50,933 bases of DNA from a virus, in the IMG/VR virus record IMGVR_UViG_3300048573_000087, positions 1 through 50,933 of that record; one strand, 5' to 3'. This document shows, in pieces, positions 6,844-13,724 of this stretch. How positions within the stretch are numbered: the stretch's first letter is position 1; every line of letters starts with the position of its first letter. The notes beneath the pieces were generated by a model that did not search any database, was not told the DNA's origin, and saw only the letters and a program-made list of their open reading frames with translations. The translations under genes and the position numbers were made by a program.

Positions 6844-7629
6844 ATGGTTGCGTTTAACCTACTGTACGTTGAGAAAACTACTCTGAAGCGGATACAGCTT
6901 ACAAACGAGGCATGTTTTGCTCGACTGCAAGCAGCCGGGGGGCACATACACTGGTATGAGGATGGAAAAGACCATAGCATAGACCGAGACAAGGGCGATA
7001 AACTGACTAGTATACGGTATTTTCCGGCCTTGTCTAAATTAATAGACAAGGCCAGTGTAGACCGCTTTTTCGCGGAGTTACGGGAAGCAATGCCGGAGTT
7101 ACCGTGGGGGGTGTACGACTTCGCGCACTGGCGTCGGTATGGTATTTCGGTTAATATGACCAAATACTCAGGGCCCGCTGTTATTGGACTATTCTCAGCA
7201 ATCCGCTACCCGGATGAATACCCAAGCGCCATAACACGGTATTTTCTTCTGCGGGATGTTGTTGGGTTGGATGTGTTGCCTGCTTTCTTTATGATGCATA
7301 ACTTTTCTGAGTTGGATAGCAACGGAAAAAATTGGGAGTATATATCAAGCTGCGGTGGGGGGCACGCAATGTTATCGGGTAAAACCATGTATGAGGTATG
7401 TTATAAGCATTTTGTTCACAAGAAGTGGGTGCCTGTTATGACCGATATGAAGCCTTTTTCGGAGAGTTGGAACTACCTTGGTATTCAGGATTTATTCTGT
7501 CTAGCATCAGATACCTATAAGACTGGGTTCTCCACTAAGCATAAACCACCGCCGGGTCTTATTTACGGGAGTACCCTTGACAACACTGAGTTGTTAGTAA
7601 CCATAGCAAATAACTGGAGCACACCATGA
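6844..7629 (+). CDS. unknown protein of the amidoligase cluster, 261 aa
   Basis: Starts behind TAGGAG (6831-6836). No family recognised. Aromatic-rich, with segments such as GGHIHWYEDGKDH and PWGVYDFAHWRRYG and several His residues, but no assignable active site. It overlaps the next gene by four bases (ATGA), so its synthesis is coupled to the class I amidotransferase. With the gene at 3512 it is one of two cluster members without a predicted role. Confidence 0.7.
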   Translation: MVAFNLLYVEKTTLKRIQLTNEACFARLQAAGGHIHWYEDGKDHSIDRDKGDKLTSIRYFPALSKLIDKASVDRFFAELREAMPELPWGVYDFAHWRRYGISVNMTKYSGPAVIGLFSAIRYPDEYPSAITRYFLLRDVVGLDVLPAFFMMHNFSELDSNGKNWEYISSCGGGHAMLSGKTMYEVCYKHFVHKKWVPVMTDMKPFSESWNYLGIQDLFCLASDTYKTGFSTKHKPPPGLIYGSTLDNTELLVTIANNWSTP

Positions 7630-8285
7630 AAGCAAAACCAGTAATTCTTGTATTGGGCGATCAACTTGACGCTCGCCCGTTCGTACCACACGGGAACATA
7701 CGGTTCAGTTACCGCGATCAGTACGCTATAACGGCGGCGGCAGACGCGGATGTTATTATGTTCGCCGGGGGAAATGATGTTGACCCCAATCTATACGGGG
7801 AGCAATCCGGCTCTTACACAGCACTCCCGGATTATCACCGGGACAGCATAGAGCAGGAGGTATTTGCCGTTGCCCTAAAGAGGAAAATACCAATGGTCGG
7901 TATCTGCCGTGGCGCTCAATTCGGCTGTGTGATGTCCGGCGGTAAGCTGTTCCAGCATGTTACAGGCCACGGACTACGTGGTGGGCATCCTGCCTCAACC
8001 AGTGACGGGGAGGAAATCTATGTTACAAGCACTCATCACCAGATGCTTAATGTCCGGGGGACTAACCACCAACTCTTGGCTTGGGCGTCTCCTAACCGCT
8101 CGAAGGAATACCTTGGGGAGAGTGATAATCCTCAAGTTCCTCCAGAGCAAGAGCCCGAGGTAGTGTGGTTTCCCAATACTCGGTTTTTGGCGGCACAGTA
8201 TCACCCGGAGTATATGGATGAGGCCACTACCGGGTGGAAGTATTACCAGAAGTTACTCACAAAGTATATCTTCAACCAAGCGTAG
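7626..8285 (+). CDS. class I glutamine amidotransferase / peptidase C26
   Basis: Gamma-glutamyl-hydrolase/PuuD-like family. FAGGNDVDPNLYGE (46-59) is the family signature. The nucleophile elbow is GICRGAQ (92-98, Cys94) and the His-Glu of the triad lie in QYHPEYM (191-197). It should cleave a gamma-glutamyl amide bond or supply ammonia. At 219 aa it is a stand-alone catalytic domain with no signal peptide, so it acts in the cytoplasm. ATGA overlap with the gene before; stop codon supplied by the palindrome at 8282. Its presence beside two ligases suggests trimming or recycling of the product. Confidence 0.9.
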   Translation: MKAKPVILVLGDQLDARPFVPHGNIRFSYRDQYAITAAADADVIMFAGGNDVDPNLYGEQSGSYTALPDYHRDSIEQEVFAVALKRKIPMVGICRGAQFGCVMSGGKLFQHVTGHGLRGGHPASTSDGEEIYVTSTHHQMLNVRGTNHQLLAWASPNRSKEYLGESDNPQVPPEQEPEVVWFPNTRFLAAQYHPEYMDEATTGWKYYQKLLTKYIFNQA

Positions 8286-8297
8286 TCTATAGACTAC
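8282..8297. repeat. 16-bp palindrome copy 7 (centre AT)
   Basis: GTAGTCT-AT-AGACTAC; supplies the TAG stop (8283-8285) of the preceding gene and precedes TAGGAG of the ATP-grasp gene. Confidence 0.95.
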
Positions 8298-8316
8298 ACA
8301 AACATAGGAGAACATC

Positions 8317-9180
8317 ATGTTTGACGTAGGAATTTATCGTGCGCGTAAGGGAACCCCCGGAGTGGGTCGTAAACTAGCTGAGGCCCTTGGGGCCTATGAA
8401 GTAACTTCGGTTCGTCCAGCAGAACGTCCCGCTAACGGTGCTATAGTAATTAACTATGGCAGATCGGAAAAACCCGATTGGTATGATGAGTTTATTCACA
8501 ATGGGGGACGTATAGTAAACAAAGGTAACGCGGTTGCCAAGTGTGTAGACAAGCGGGTAACTTTGGCACTTCTAACAGATGCTGGTATTCCTTGCTTGGA
8601 GTGGACTTCTAACCAAGGCCGCGCCCAATCTTGGGCTGATGATGGGGACCGTGTATTCGTTCGTGCTACAACCAAAGGAAAAAAGGGAAATGGAATATCC
8701 ATTATTGGTCCCGGGAGCGATGTGCCAATTGCTCCGTTGTACACCAAGGATTACCCAAAAACACACGAGTTTCGTGTGCATGTGGCCTTTGGAAAGGTGA
8801 TTGACTTTGTGCAAAAGAAGCGCATGGGGGCCGAGAAACTCAAAGCTAACGGAATTGATGCAGTAAACGATGATGTTCGCAACCATCATCGCGGATGGGT
8901 GTTTGCACACAAAGATTTGGCTATCCACGTGGATGAGCGGGAAGTTATCTACGGCATCGCCCTTGCTGCGTCTGCGGCGCTCGGTATGGACTACTGCGGA
9001 ATTGATATGCTTGCAGTTGTGCGGGGAGGTAAACTACACCACGCTGTTATCTGCGAGGTAAACTCCGCTCCCGGAATGTCAAGTAAGCAGACGTTCGACG
9101 CTTATGTCGGCGCGTTTAACGAATATATCAACAACCATCGGCAAGTGTTTGCCGTTGCTGGTTATGATGGAGTAGCGTAA
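8317..9180 (+). CDS. ATP-grasp ligase
   Basis: ATP-grasp fold enzyme forming an amide bond through an acyl-phosphate. The N-terminal pre-ATP-grasp part includes INYGRSEKPDWYDEF (45-59). The ATP-binding core contains VFVRATTKGKKGNGISII (113-130) and EFRVHVAFGKVIDFVQKKR (151-169). The metal-binding motif is CEVNSAPGM (246-254), with GIDML at 228-232. This matches the ATP-grasp proteins of phiEco32-like phages. It is the last gene of the cluster and is followed by a hairpin-rich gap. It is the third independent ligase in 7 kb, which suggests a multi-step assembly. Confidence 0.9.
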   Translation: MFDVGIYRARKGTPGVGRKLAEALGAYEVTSVRPAERPANGAIVINYGRSEKPDWYDEFIHNGGRIVNKGNAVAKCVDKRVTLALLTDAGIPCLEWTSNQGRAQSWADDGDRVFVRATTKGKKGNGISIIGPGSDVPIAPLYTKDYPKTHEFRVHVAFGKVIDFVQKKRMGAEKLKANGIDAVNDDVRNHHRGWVFAHKDLAIHVDEREVIYGIALAASAALGMDYCGIDMLAVVRGGKLHHAVICEVNSAPGMSSKQTFDAYVGAFNEYINNHRQVFAVAGYDGVA

Positions 9181-9235
9181 CGTAGGGAACTTTTCCCAAG
9201 TTTACCTGTCTAATACATTCTTATGTATATATAAT

Positions 9236-9280
9236 AGAGATTCTATAGAATCTCTTTATATTTACTCCCCCGGAGGGGGA
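9236..9280 (+). terminator. two hairpins in the 9181-9370 gap, probable terminator region
   Basis: AGAGATTC-TATA-GAATCTCT (9236-9255) is a perfect 8-bp hairpin followed by TTATATTTA. Next comes TCCCCC-GGA-GGGGGA (9266-9280). Placed after the ATP-grasp gene they probably end or attenuate the cluster transcript. GGGAA/TTCCC near 9185 forms a third small hairpin. A TATAAT at 9230 has no acceptable -35 box. Confidence 0.55.
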
Positions 9281-9291
9281 ATGTATTTAAC

Positions 9292-9307
9292 GTAGTCTAT
9301 AGACTAC
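9292..9307. repeat. 16-bp palindrome copy 8 (centre AT)
   Basis: GTAGTCT-AT-AGACTAC, in the gap between the hairpins and the MazG-like gene. It is one of the few copies more than 50 nt from any gene end. Confidence 0.95.
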
Positions 9308-9370
9308 GGTATACATATAGTAAATATATTTAGACAGCAACTTTACCAATAAGTTCAACAAGGAGGAACA

Positions 9371-9709
9371 ATGGCTATGTTTTTTCAACACTTTCAGGAA
9401 CACACGAAAAAGACAGCGATATACCCGGATGCCTGTAAGGGCACTGTACCGGCAATCTCGTACTGTGCCTTGGGCCTAGCGGGCGAGGCAGGGGAGATTG
9501 CTAATAAGGTAAAGAAACTTATCCGTGATGGAGACACGGCAGAATTACGGGATAAGATCAGGGCTGAAGTCGGCGATGCCTTGTGGTATTTAGCCCGCCT
9601 TGCCGATGAACTAGGTGTACAGCTTGGTGACTTAGCGTACCAGAACGTAATCAAGTTACAGGACCGCAAAGAACGCGGGGTACTCAACGGAAGTGGCGAT
9701 AATCGGTAA
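9371..9709 (+). CDS. MazG-like nucleotide pyrophosphohydrolase
   Basis: All-alpha NTP pyrophosphohydrolase. The metal-binding pairs are ExxE at EAGE (39-42) and ExxxD in EVGDALWYLARL (66-77), and the GLAGEAGEIANKVKK and LQDRKERG segments are typical of phage MazG-type proteins. At 112 aa it is a single domain. It would hydrolyse (d)NTPs to monophosphates, shaping the nucleotide pool or lowering ppGpp-type alarmones. Start set by AAGGAGG (9360-9366). Confidence 0.85.
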   Translation: MAMFFQHFQEHTKKTAIYPDACKGTVPAISYCALGLAGEAGEIANKVKKLIRDGDTAELRDKIRAEVGDALWYLARLADELGVQLGDLAYQNVIKLQDRKERGVLNGSGDNR

Positions 9710-9722
9710 TAGGGAAACTAAA

Positions 9723-10001
9723 ATGACTGATTTCTGTCTAAGTTGTAGTGATGCTGTACTTGTGTCGGAAGAAGAAATTGATTCTGGCACCTGCAATTCC
9801 TGCCGTAAGATTGAGCGTAACAATGAAGGGGAAGTACGGTCCCTGAACTTCGATAGACCTCGCCGGGAGAGATTCGTGGATGGCATGGACGAGTTTATCG
9901 CTGAGCAGGCGCTCATAGCACCTGAACCCGAGGACGTTGGGTTGGACGAAGAATCAGAAGAACTTAGTGAGGACGAGTCGGCAGGTGTATTTGGACGATA
10001 A
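9723..10001 (+). CDS. zinc-ribbon protein with acidic tail, 92 aa
   Basis: Two Cys pairs, CLSC (5-8) and CNSC (24-27), form a probable small zinc ribbon. The last ~35 residues are strongly acidic (GLDEESEELSEDES). Such combinations occur in phage proteins that bind host transcription or replication proteins; no specific match. The start at 9723 is preferred over one at 9693, which lies inside the previous gene. Confidence 0.65.
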   Translation: MTDFCLSCSDAVLVSEEEIDSGTCNSCRKIERNNEGEVRSLNFDRPRRERFVDGMDEFIAEQALIAPEPEDVGLDEESEELSEDESAGVFGR

Positions 10002-10027
10002 CCGCACATACCCGAGGACGGATGCTA

Positions 10028-10741
10028 ATGAAATCACAACAGCGACGAGATAGGTATTGGTGGGTACGAGCAGTAATAGCAGGTGTTATTCTGCTAACAG
10101 CGGGCATGTTTGCCACATCCCACGCCGATGATAGTTTCACAGGCCACACGGATTACGTGCCGTATACTAGACAAATTGAGCAGCGGTACAAGATTAAGCC
10201 AAATCTGTTAGTGGCGATATGTAGCAAAGAGAGTAATTGGCGGAACGTCAGGGGCAAACACGGGGAGATAGGGGTTTGTCAGGTTAAGCCTGAATCAGCC
10301 GCCCTAGCTTTGGGGAGTACCACAAAGCGCCCTGTGCTTGCGTATGGTTCTCGCGGAGATTACGTGCGGTTTGCTCAGGCGCTATTGAAGATAAAGCCTG
10401 ACGGGGCCTATGGGAGAGCCACAGAGTTACAGGTAAAGATGTTCCAGTATCACAATGGACTACGTGTGGATGGGGTAATAAGTAAACAAACGTGGTATTT
10501 TCTGGCAGGGCCGGAGTCCTACACACAAATGTTATGGAACCCTCGCCAGAACATTGAACTAGCCGCTAGGTATTTGGTGTGGTTGCGTGACCTGTTAAGC
10601 ACGGATGATGCTGTAATACTAATGGCTGCGTATAACGGAGGTCCGGGAAACCCCGTTGTGAAATACATGGTCGCTGTGGAGCGATATCGACAATCACTAA
10701 ACCCCATGTATGAGGCGTATCTTATGGAGGACTTACGATGA
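10028..10741 (+). CDS. membrane-anchored lytic transglycosylase with an inserted peptidoglycan-binding domain
   Basis: An N-terminal hydrophobic segment (WVRAVIAGVILLTAGMFAT, 12-30) is a signal peptide or anchor. The SLT fold is split. Its first part has catalytic Glu68 (CSKESNW) and GEIGVCQVKP (79-88). Then comes a PG_binding_1-like module at about 107-160 (PDGAYGRATELQVKMFQ). The SLT fold resumes with NIELAARYL (175-183) and ILMAAYNGGPG (197-207). It should cut glycan strands in the periplasm. It sits among early/replication genes, not with the virion lysozyme, so a role in wall entry, superinfection control or lysis is open. Start at 10028 because GAGGA is nine bases upstream; ATG 10022 is too close. 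Confidence 0.85.
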   Translation: MKSQQRRDRYWWVRAVIAGVILLTAGMFATSHADDSFTGHTDYVPYTRQIEQRYKIKPNLLVAICSKESNWRNVRGKHGEIGVCQVKPESAALALGSTTKRPVLAYGSRGDYVRFAQALLKIKPDGAYGRATELQVKMFQYHNGLRVDGVISKQTWYFLAGPESYTQMLWNPRQNIELAARYLVWLRDLLSTDDAVILMAAYNGGPGNPVVKYMVAVERYRQSLNPMYEAYLMEDLR

Positions 10742-11373
10742 GTGTTCTGGAGTTTCAGGGATTCCCTAGCATTAAGCGGCTATCTCGTGATATAATAATC
10801 ACTGAGAAGCTGGATGGAACTAACGCGCAAATTTATATTGAGCTGCGCGACAATGTTCCGCAAGACGAGTTGGACTCTGGAGTAGCCCCGTTCATGTCAG
10901 TGCAGCGGGATGGGATTGATTATGTCATGCTGGCGGGTTCGCGGACCCGGTGGTTAGGAAAGGGCAAGTACGATAACTTTGGGTTCGGGGAGTGGGTTGG
11001 AAAACACTCAGACGAGTTGCTAAAACTAGGCCCGGGAAGGCATTTTGGGGAGTGGTACGGAAAGGGAATTCAACGCGGATATGGGCTGACAAATAAGCGG
11101 TTTTCTTTGTTCAACGTATCCCGATGGAAAACCTGTTGTTCGGATGCGGAAGAATACGAGGTTCTTCCCGGATGTTGCGGGGTTGTTCCAATCTTGTATA
11201 AGGGCCCGTTTACCGAAGAAGCAATATACTTAGCCCTAGATGCTTTAGCTACAGGAGGCAGCGTGGCCGCTCCTGGATTTATGGACCCGGAGGGGATTGT
11301 TGTGTTTCATACGGCGTCTAACACGCTTTTCAAGAAAACATTTAAAGGGGATGAAAAAGGAAAGGGCGTATGA
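10738..11373 (+). CDS. RNA ligase, Rnl2-like
   Basis: Nucleotidyltransferase that seals RNA ends through an enzyme-AMP intermediate. Motif I is EKLDGTNA (23-30, Lys24 nucleophile) and an SRTRW segment (68-72) is motif Ia-like. Motif III is FGEWYGKG (103-110), motif IV DPEGIVVF (183-190) and motif V LFKKTFK (197-203). At 211 aa it is essentially the catalytic core without a C-terminal helper domain. ATGA overlaps link it to the genes on both sides. With the tRNA at 1386 it may form part of RNA repair; no polynucleotide kinase is visible here. Confidence 0.88.
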   Translation: MSVLEFQGFPSIKRLSRDIIITEKLDGTNAQIYIELRDNVPQDELDSGVAPFMSVQRDGIDYVMLAGSRTRWLGKGKYDNFGFGEWVGKHSDELLKLGPGRHFGEWYGKGIQRGYGLTNKRFSLFNVSRWKTCCSDAEEYEVLPGCCGVVPILYKGPFTEEAIYLALDALATGGSVAAPGFMDPEGIVVFHTASNTLFKKTFKGDEKGKGV

Positions 11374-12221
11374 GTGCGTCAAGAAAGGACAGCAGGTACG
11401 ATTATACTATAGCCCTAGATTCAGCCGATCTAGAAATTGGTGGGTCTACAAAAGAGTTCCTATGCCCTAGGTGCGGAGGCGGAGATACCAAGGAAAAAGC
11501 ATTTAATTTAACTCGGGTGGCTACGGGGATATTGTACAAGTGTCATCGGGGTAAGTGTGGTTTTGCTGGTTTTGTACCAACAATGTTGAGTAGTCTACAG
11601 ACTACGCCAACTCGTAGGAAAATAAGGCCCTACACCGGGGAGACAGTTTTATTGTGGGCCAAATATCGTGCAATGTTTTGGGAGAAGTACGGATTGACTC
11701 GTCCAGAGATAGCGGCGTTCCGCATGGATTTGGATTCGGGGAGGATTGTACAGCCGTGGCACGCTGCTAACGGTTATGTTGCTGGACATATACTGCGAGC
11801 CTATGACGGGCAGAAACCAAAATCCCTAACCTTTTGGGATAACGACGGTGTTCCAATACTTGATTATTATGGCGTTGACAGGAGGCATCTTACCCAACCG
11901 GAGATATGGTTAGTCGAAGATCAGCTTAGCGCCATTAAACTATCGCGCTACGTTCCATCGGCGGCGTTAATTGGTTGTCATATTAGCGAAGCGCAGGCAG
12001 CGGATATCCGAAAGAATTTCCGGTATGTATTCTTGGCCTTGGATAACGACGCAACTGTAAAGGCAATTAACTTATCAATGAAATACAAGCTGTACTTCCG
12101 GAACTTTTGGGTAGTTCCTCTGTCTAAGGATGTCAAGGATATGCCCGACGAACAAATAAAAGAACTACTTGGAGGGTATTTTGGAAGCGAAAATCTTAGG
12201 GGCGTTGCTGCACGAACGTAA
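11370..12221 (+). CDS. DNA primase (zinc finger plus Toprim)
   Basis: T7 gp4 N-terminal type, separate from the helicase. The zinc site is Cys32, Cys35, Cys58 and Cys63 (CPRC...CHRGKC). The Toprim acidic residues are in LVEDQLSA (181-188) and LALDNDAT (222-229). A palindrome copy lies within the frame at 11590-11605 and encodes SSLQTT in the linker between zinc and catalytic domains. The gene overlaps the helicase by 41 nt, so primase and helicase are coupled in translation instead of being fused. Confidence 0.88.
   Translation: MSASRKDSRYDYTIALDSADLEIGGSTKEFLCPRCGGGDTKEKAFNLTRVATGILYKCHRGKCGFAGFVPTMLSSLQTTPTRRKIRPYTGETVLLWAKYRAMFWEKYGLTRPEIAAFRMDLDSGRIVQPWHAANGYVAGHILRAYDGQKPKSLTFWDNDGVPILDYYGVDRRHLTQPEIWLVEDQLSAIKLSRYVPSAALIGCHISEAQAADIRKNFRYVFLALDNDATVKAINLSMKYKLYFRNFWVVPLSKDVKDMPDEQIKELLGGYFGSENLRGVAART
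11590..11605. repeat. 16-bp palindrome copy 9 (centre AC), inside the primase gene
   Basis: Perfect GTAGTCT-AC-AGACTAC within coding sequence; the only copy lying wholly inside a gene. Confidence 0.95.
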
Positions 12222-13389
12222 GGCATTTGAAGAACTCACCAATCTCAAAGAGGACGGGGCAGGTTTTACAGACGCAGGCAAGATCATTTTCTCCGCGATT
12301 GCGGCTTATTATAGGCGTGACCCGGCTGCTGGTCATGTTGACAAGGGCATCCTTTTGGCGGCGCTGGAACAAAGGTTAAACAATGAAAAGCAATTCAATC
12401 GTATTTCAGAAATTGTCAAGGGTTTGGCGGGGGTTAGTGTTCTCAATCTTGTTGACGTATATCGCGCACAAAAGAAATATATTATTGCTAATGAGCTTGC
12501 TGCGGCGCTCTTAAAGCAGGACGATGCAAAGGTACGGGACCTATCTCAATCGTGGGCCGCGTGGGATGTAGGCGTTGAAAACAAAACGGAGGAATCTGCT
12601 GATGTTTATGAAGATATTGCTATCGAGTCTGTATTGGCGCCTCTCAAAAGGGAAAATCTTTTGCCCCTTTTCCCATCCTCTCTTAATGAACTTACTGACG
12701 GGGGTGCGACCAAAGGAGATCATATTCTTATCGCTGGGAGAGTTGAGAATGGCAAATCTCTGTTTGCAATCAACCTTGCGGCTGGTCTTTGTTACTCGGG
12801 CAAACGTGTACTATATATTGGAAACGAGGATGCACCAGCGCGCATGTTACCGCGTTTCGTTTCCAGATTAACGGGGCTTACTAAGCAGCAAATAATGCAG
12901 GATTACAAGGGTACGCAGGAAAAGGCTAATAAGCGGGGGCTAAATAACCTGATTTTCATCAATGCGCGTGAGTGCTCATTGAACCATATTGATAATTGGC
13001 TGTCTAAGTACAAACCAGATACGGTAGTAGTTGACCAAATACGCAACATTAATGCGGGTAATGTGGAAAAGACAGAGCAGTTGGAGAAGGTGGCTACGGG
13101 CGTTCGCCGCCTAATCAAGAAGCATAATGTTCTTGGGATTAGTGTTTCCCAATCCATGAATGATTCGGAGCACATCAATAAGTTGATAGGAGACATGGCC
13201 GATGTGGCGAACAGTAAAGTCGATTTGCCGGGACAAGCTGACTTGCTTATCCTTCTCGGAACGAATGATGATTATCGTAATAGGAATATGGTTATGCTTT
13301 CTATACCAAAGAACAAGCTAAGTGGGTGGCACGGCAGTTATCCGGTACGGATAAATCCGTTACTTTCAATGGTAGAGGATGTTGCGTAG
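12181..13389 (+). CDS. DnaB-like replicative helicase
   Basis: RecA-fold hexameric helicase of the DnaB/gp4 C-terminal type. An N-terminal helical region (~130 aa) precedes Walker A GRVENGKSL (186-194) and Walker B TVVVDQI. SQSMNDSEHIN and LILLGTNDDYRNRN match later helicase motifs. ~402 aa. The start is taken as TTG 12181, placed behind GGAGG (12171-12175); TTG 12169 is in the same frame but upstream of that site. The TAG stop comes from the palindrome at 13386. Confidence 0.85.
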   Translation: MEAKILGALLHERKAFEELTNLKEDGAGFTDAGKIIFSAIAAYYRRDPAAGHVDKGILLAALEQRLNNEKQFNRISEIVKGLAGVSVLNLVDVYRAQKKYIIANELAAALLKQDDAKVRDLSQSWAAWDVGVENKTEESADVYEDIAIESVLAPLKRENLLPLFPSSLNELTDGGATKGDHILIAGRVENGKSLFAINLAAGLCYSGKRVLYIGNEDAPARMLPRFVSRLTGLTKQQIMQDYKGTQEKANKRGLNNLIFINARECSLNHIDNWLSKYKPDTVVVDQIRNINAGNVEKTEQLEKVATGVRRLIKKHNVLGISVSQSMNDSEHINKLIGDMADVANSKVDLPGQADLLILLGTNDDYRNRNMVMLSIPKNKLSGWHGSYPVRINPLLSMVEDVA

Positions 13390-13401
13390 TCTATAGACTA
13401 C
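13386..13401. repeat. 16-bp palindrome copy 10 (centre AT)
   Basis: GTAGTCT-AT-AGACTAC; supplies the TAG stop (13387-13389) of the helicase. Confidence 0.95.
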
Positions 13402-13418
13402 AAATGGAGGCAGGTTAT

Positions 13419-13724
13419 ATGAGAGGTACTCAAGTAAAGTTAGCGAAGCAGTTAGCAGCAGCGGCTTTGATTCGGGAAGGAATAAACCCGGAGAAGATAC
13501 CTTATCGTAAGTACGATACCAAGACTACCCGTAAGGTAGTTACCGTGCTTAACTCTAAGGGAGAAGAAATACAAGTTCCTGTGGATAAAATAACAAAGGT
13601 GCTGAACACAGCATGTCTAAGAAAGCAGCAGAAGATCGCCAAAGGGAGGCTACAGAAATTGCTTCGTACCGGCTTCCGGGACACCCGCTTAATCAGGGAA
13701 CACCTAGCCTCCCAAAGCATATAA
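13419..13724 (+). CDS. basic hypothetical protein, 101 aa
   Basis: Starts behind GGAGG (13406-13410). Lys/Arg-rich along its length (e.g. RKYDTKTTRKVVTVLNSKG, LRKQQKIAKGRLQKLLRTG), so nucleic-acid binding is plausible. No family recognised. The last 112 nt overlap the DNA polymerase gene in another frame, which is long for a phage overlap. Confidence 0.6.
   Translation: MRGTQVKLAKQLAAAALIREGINPEKIPYRKYDTKTTRKVVTVLNSKGEEIQVPVDKITKVLNTACLRKQQKIAKGRLQKLLRTGFRDTRLIREHLASQSI

Noticed and set aside
9201-9235. Promoter around TATAAT at 9230
   Set aside because: Neither 16-, 17- nor 18-base spacing gives an acceptable -35 box and there is no extended -10.
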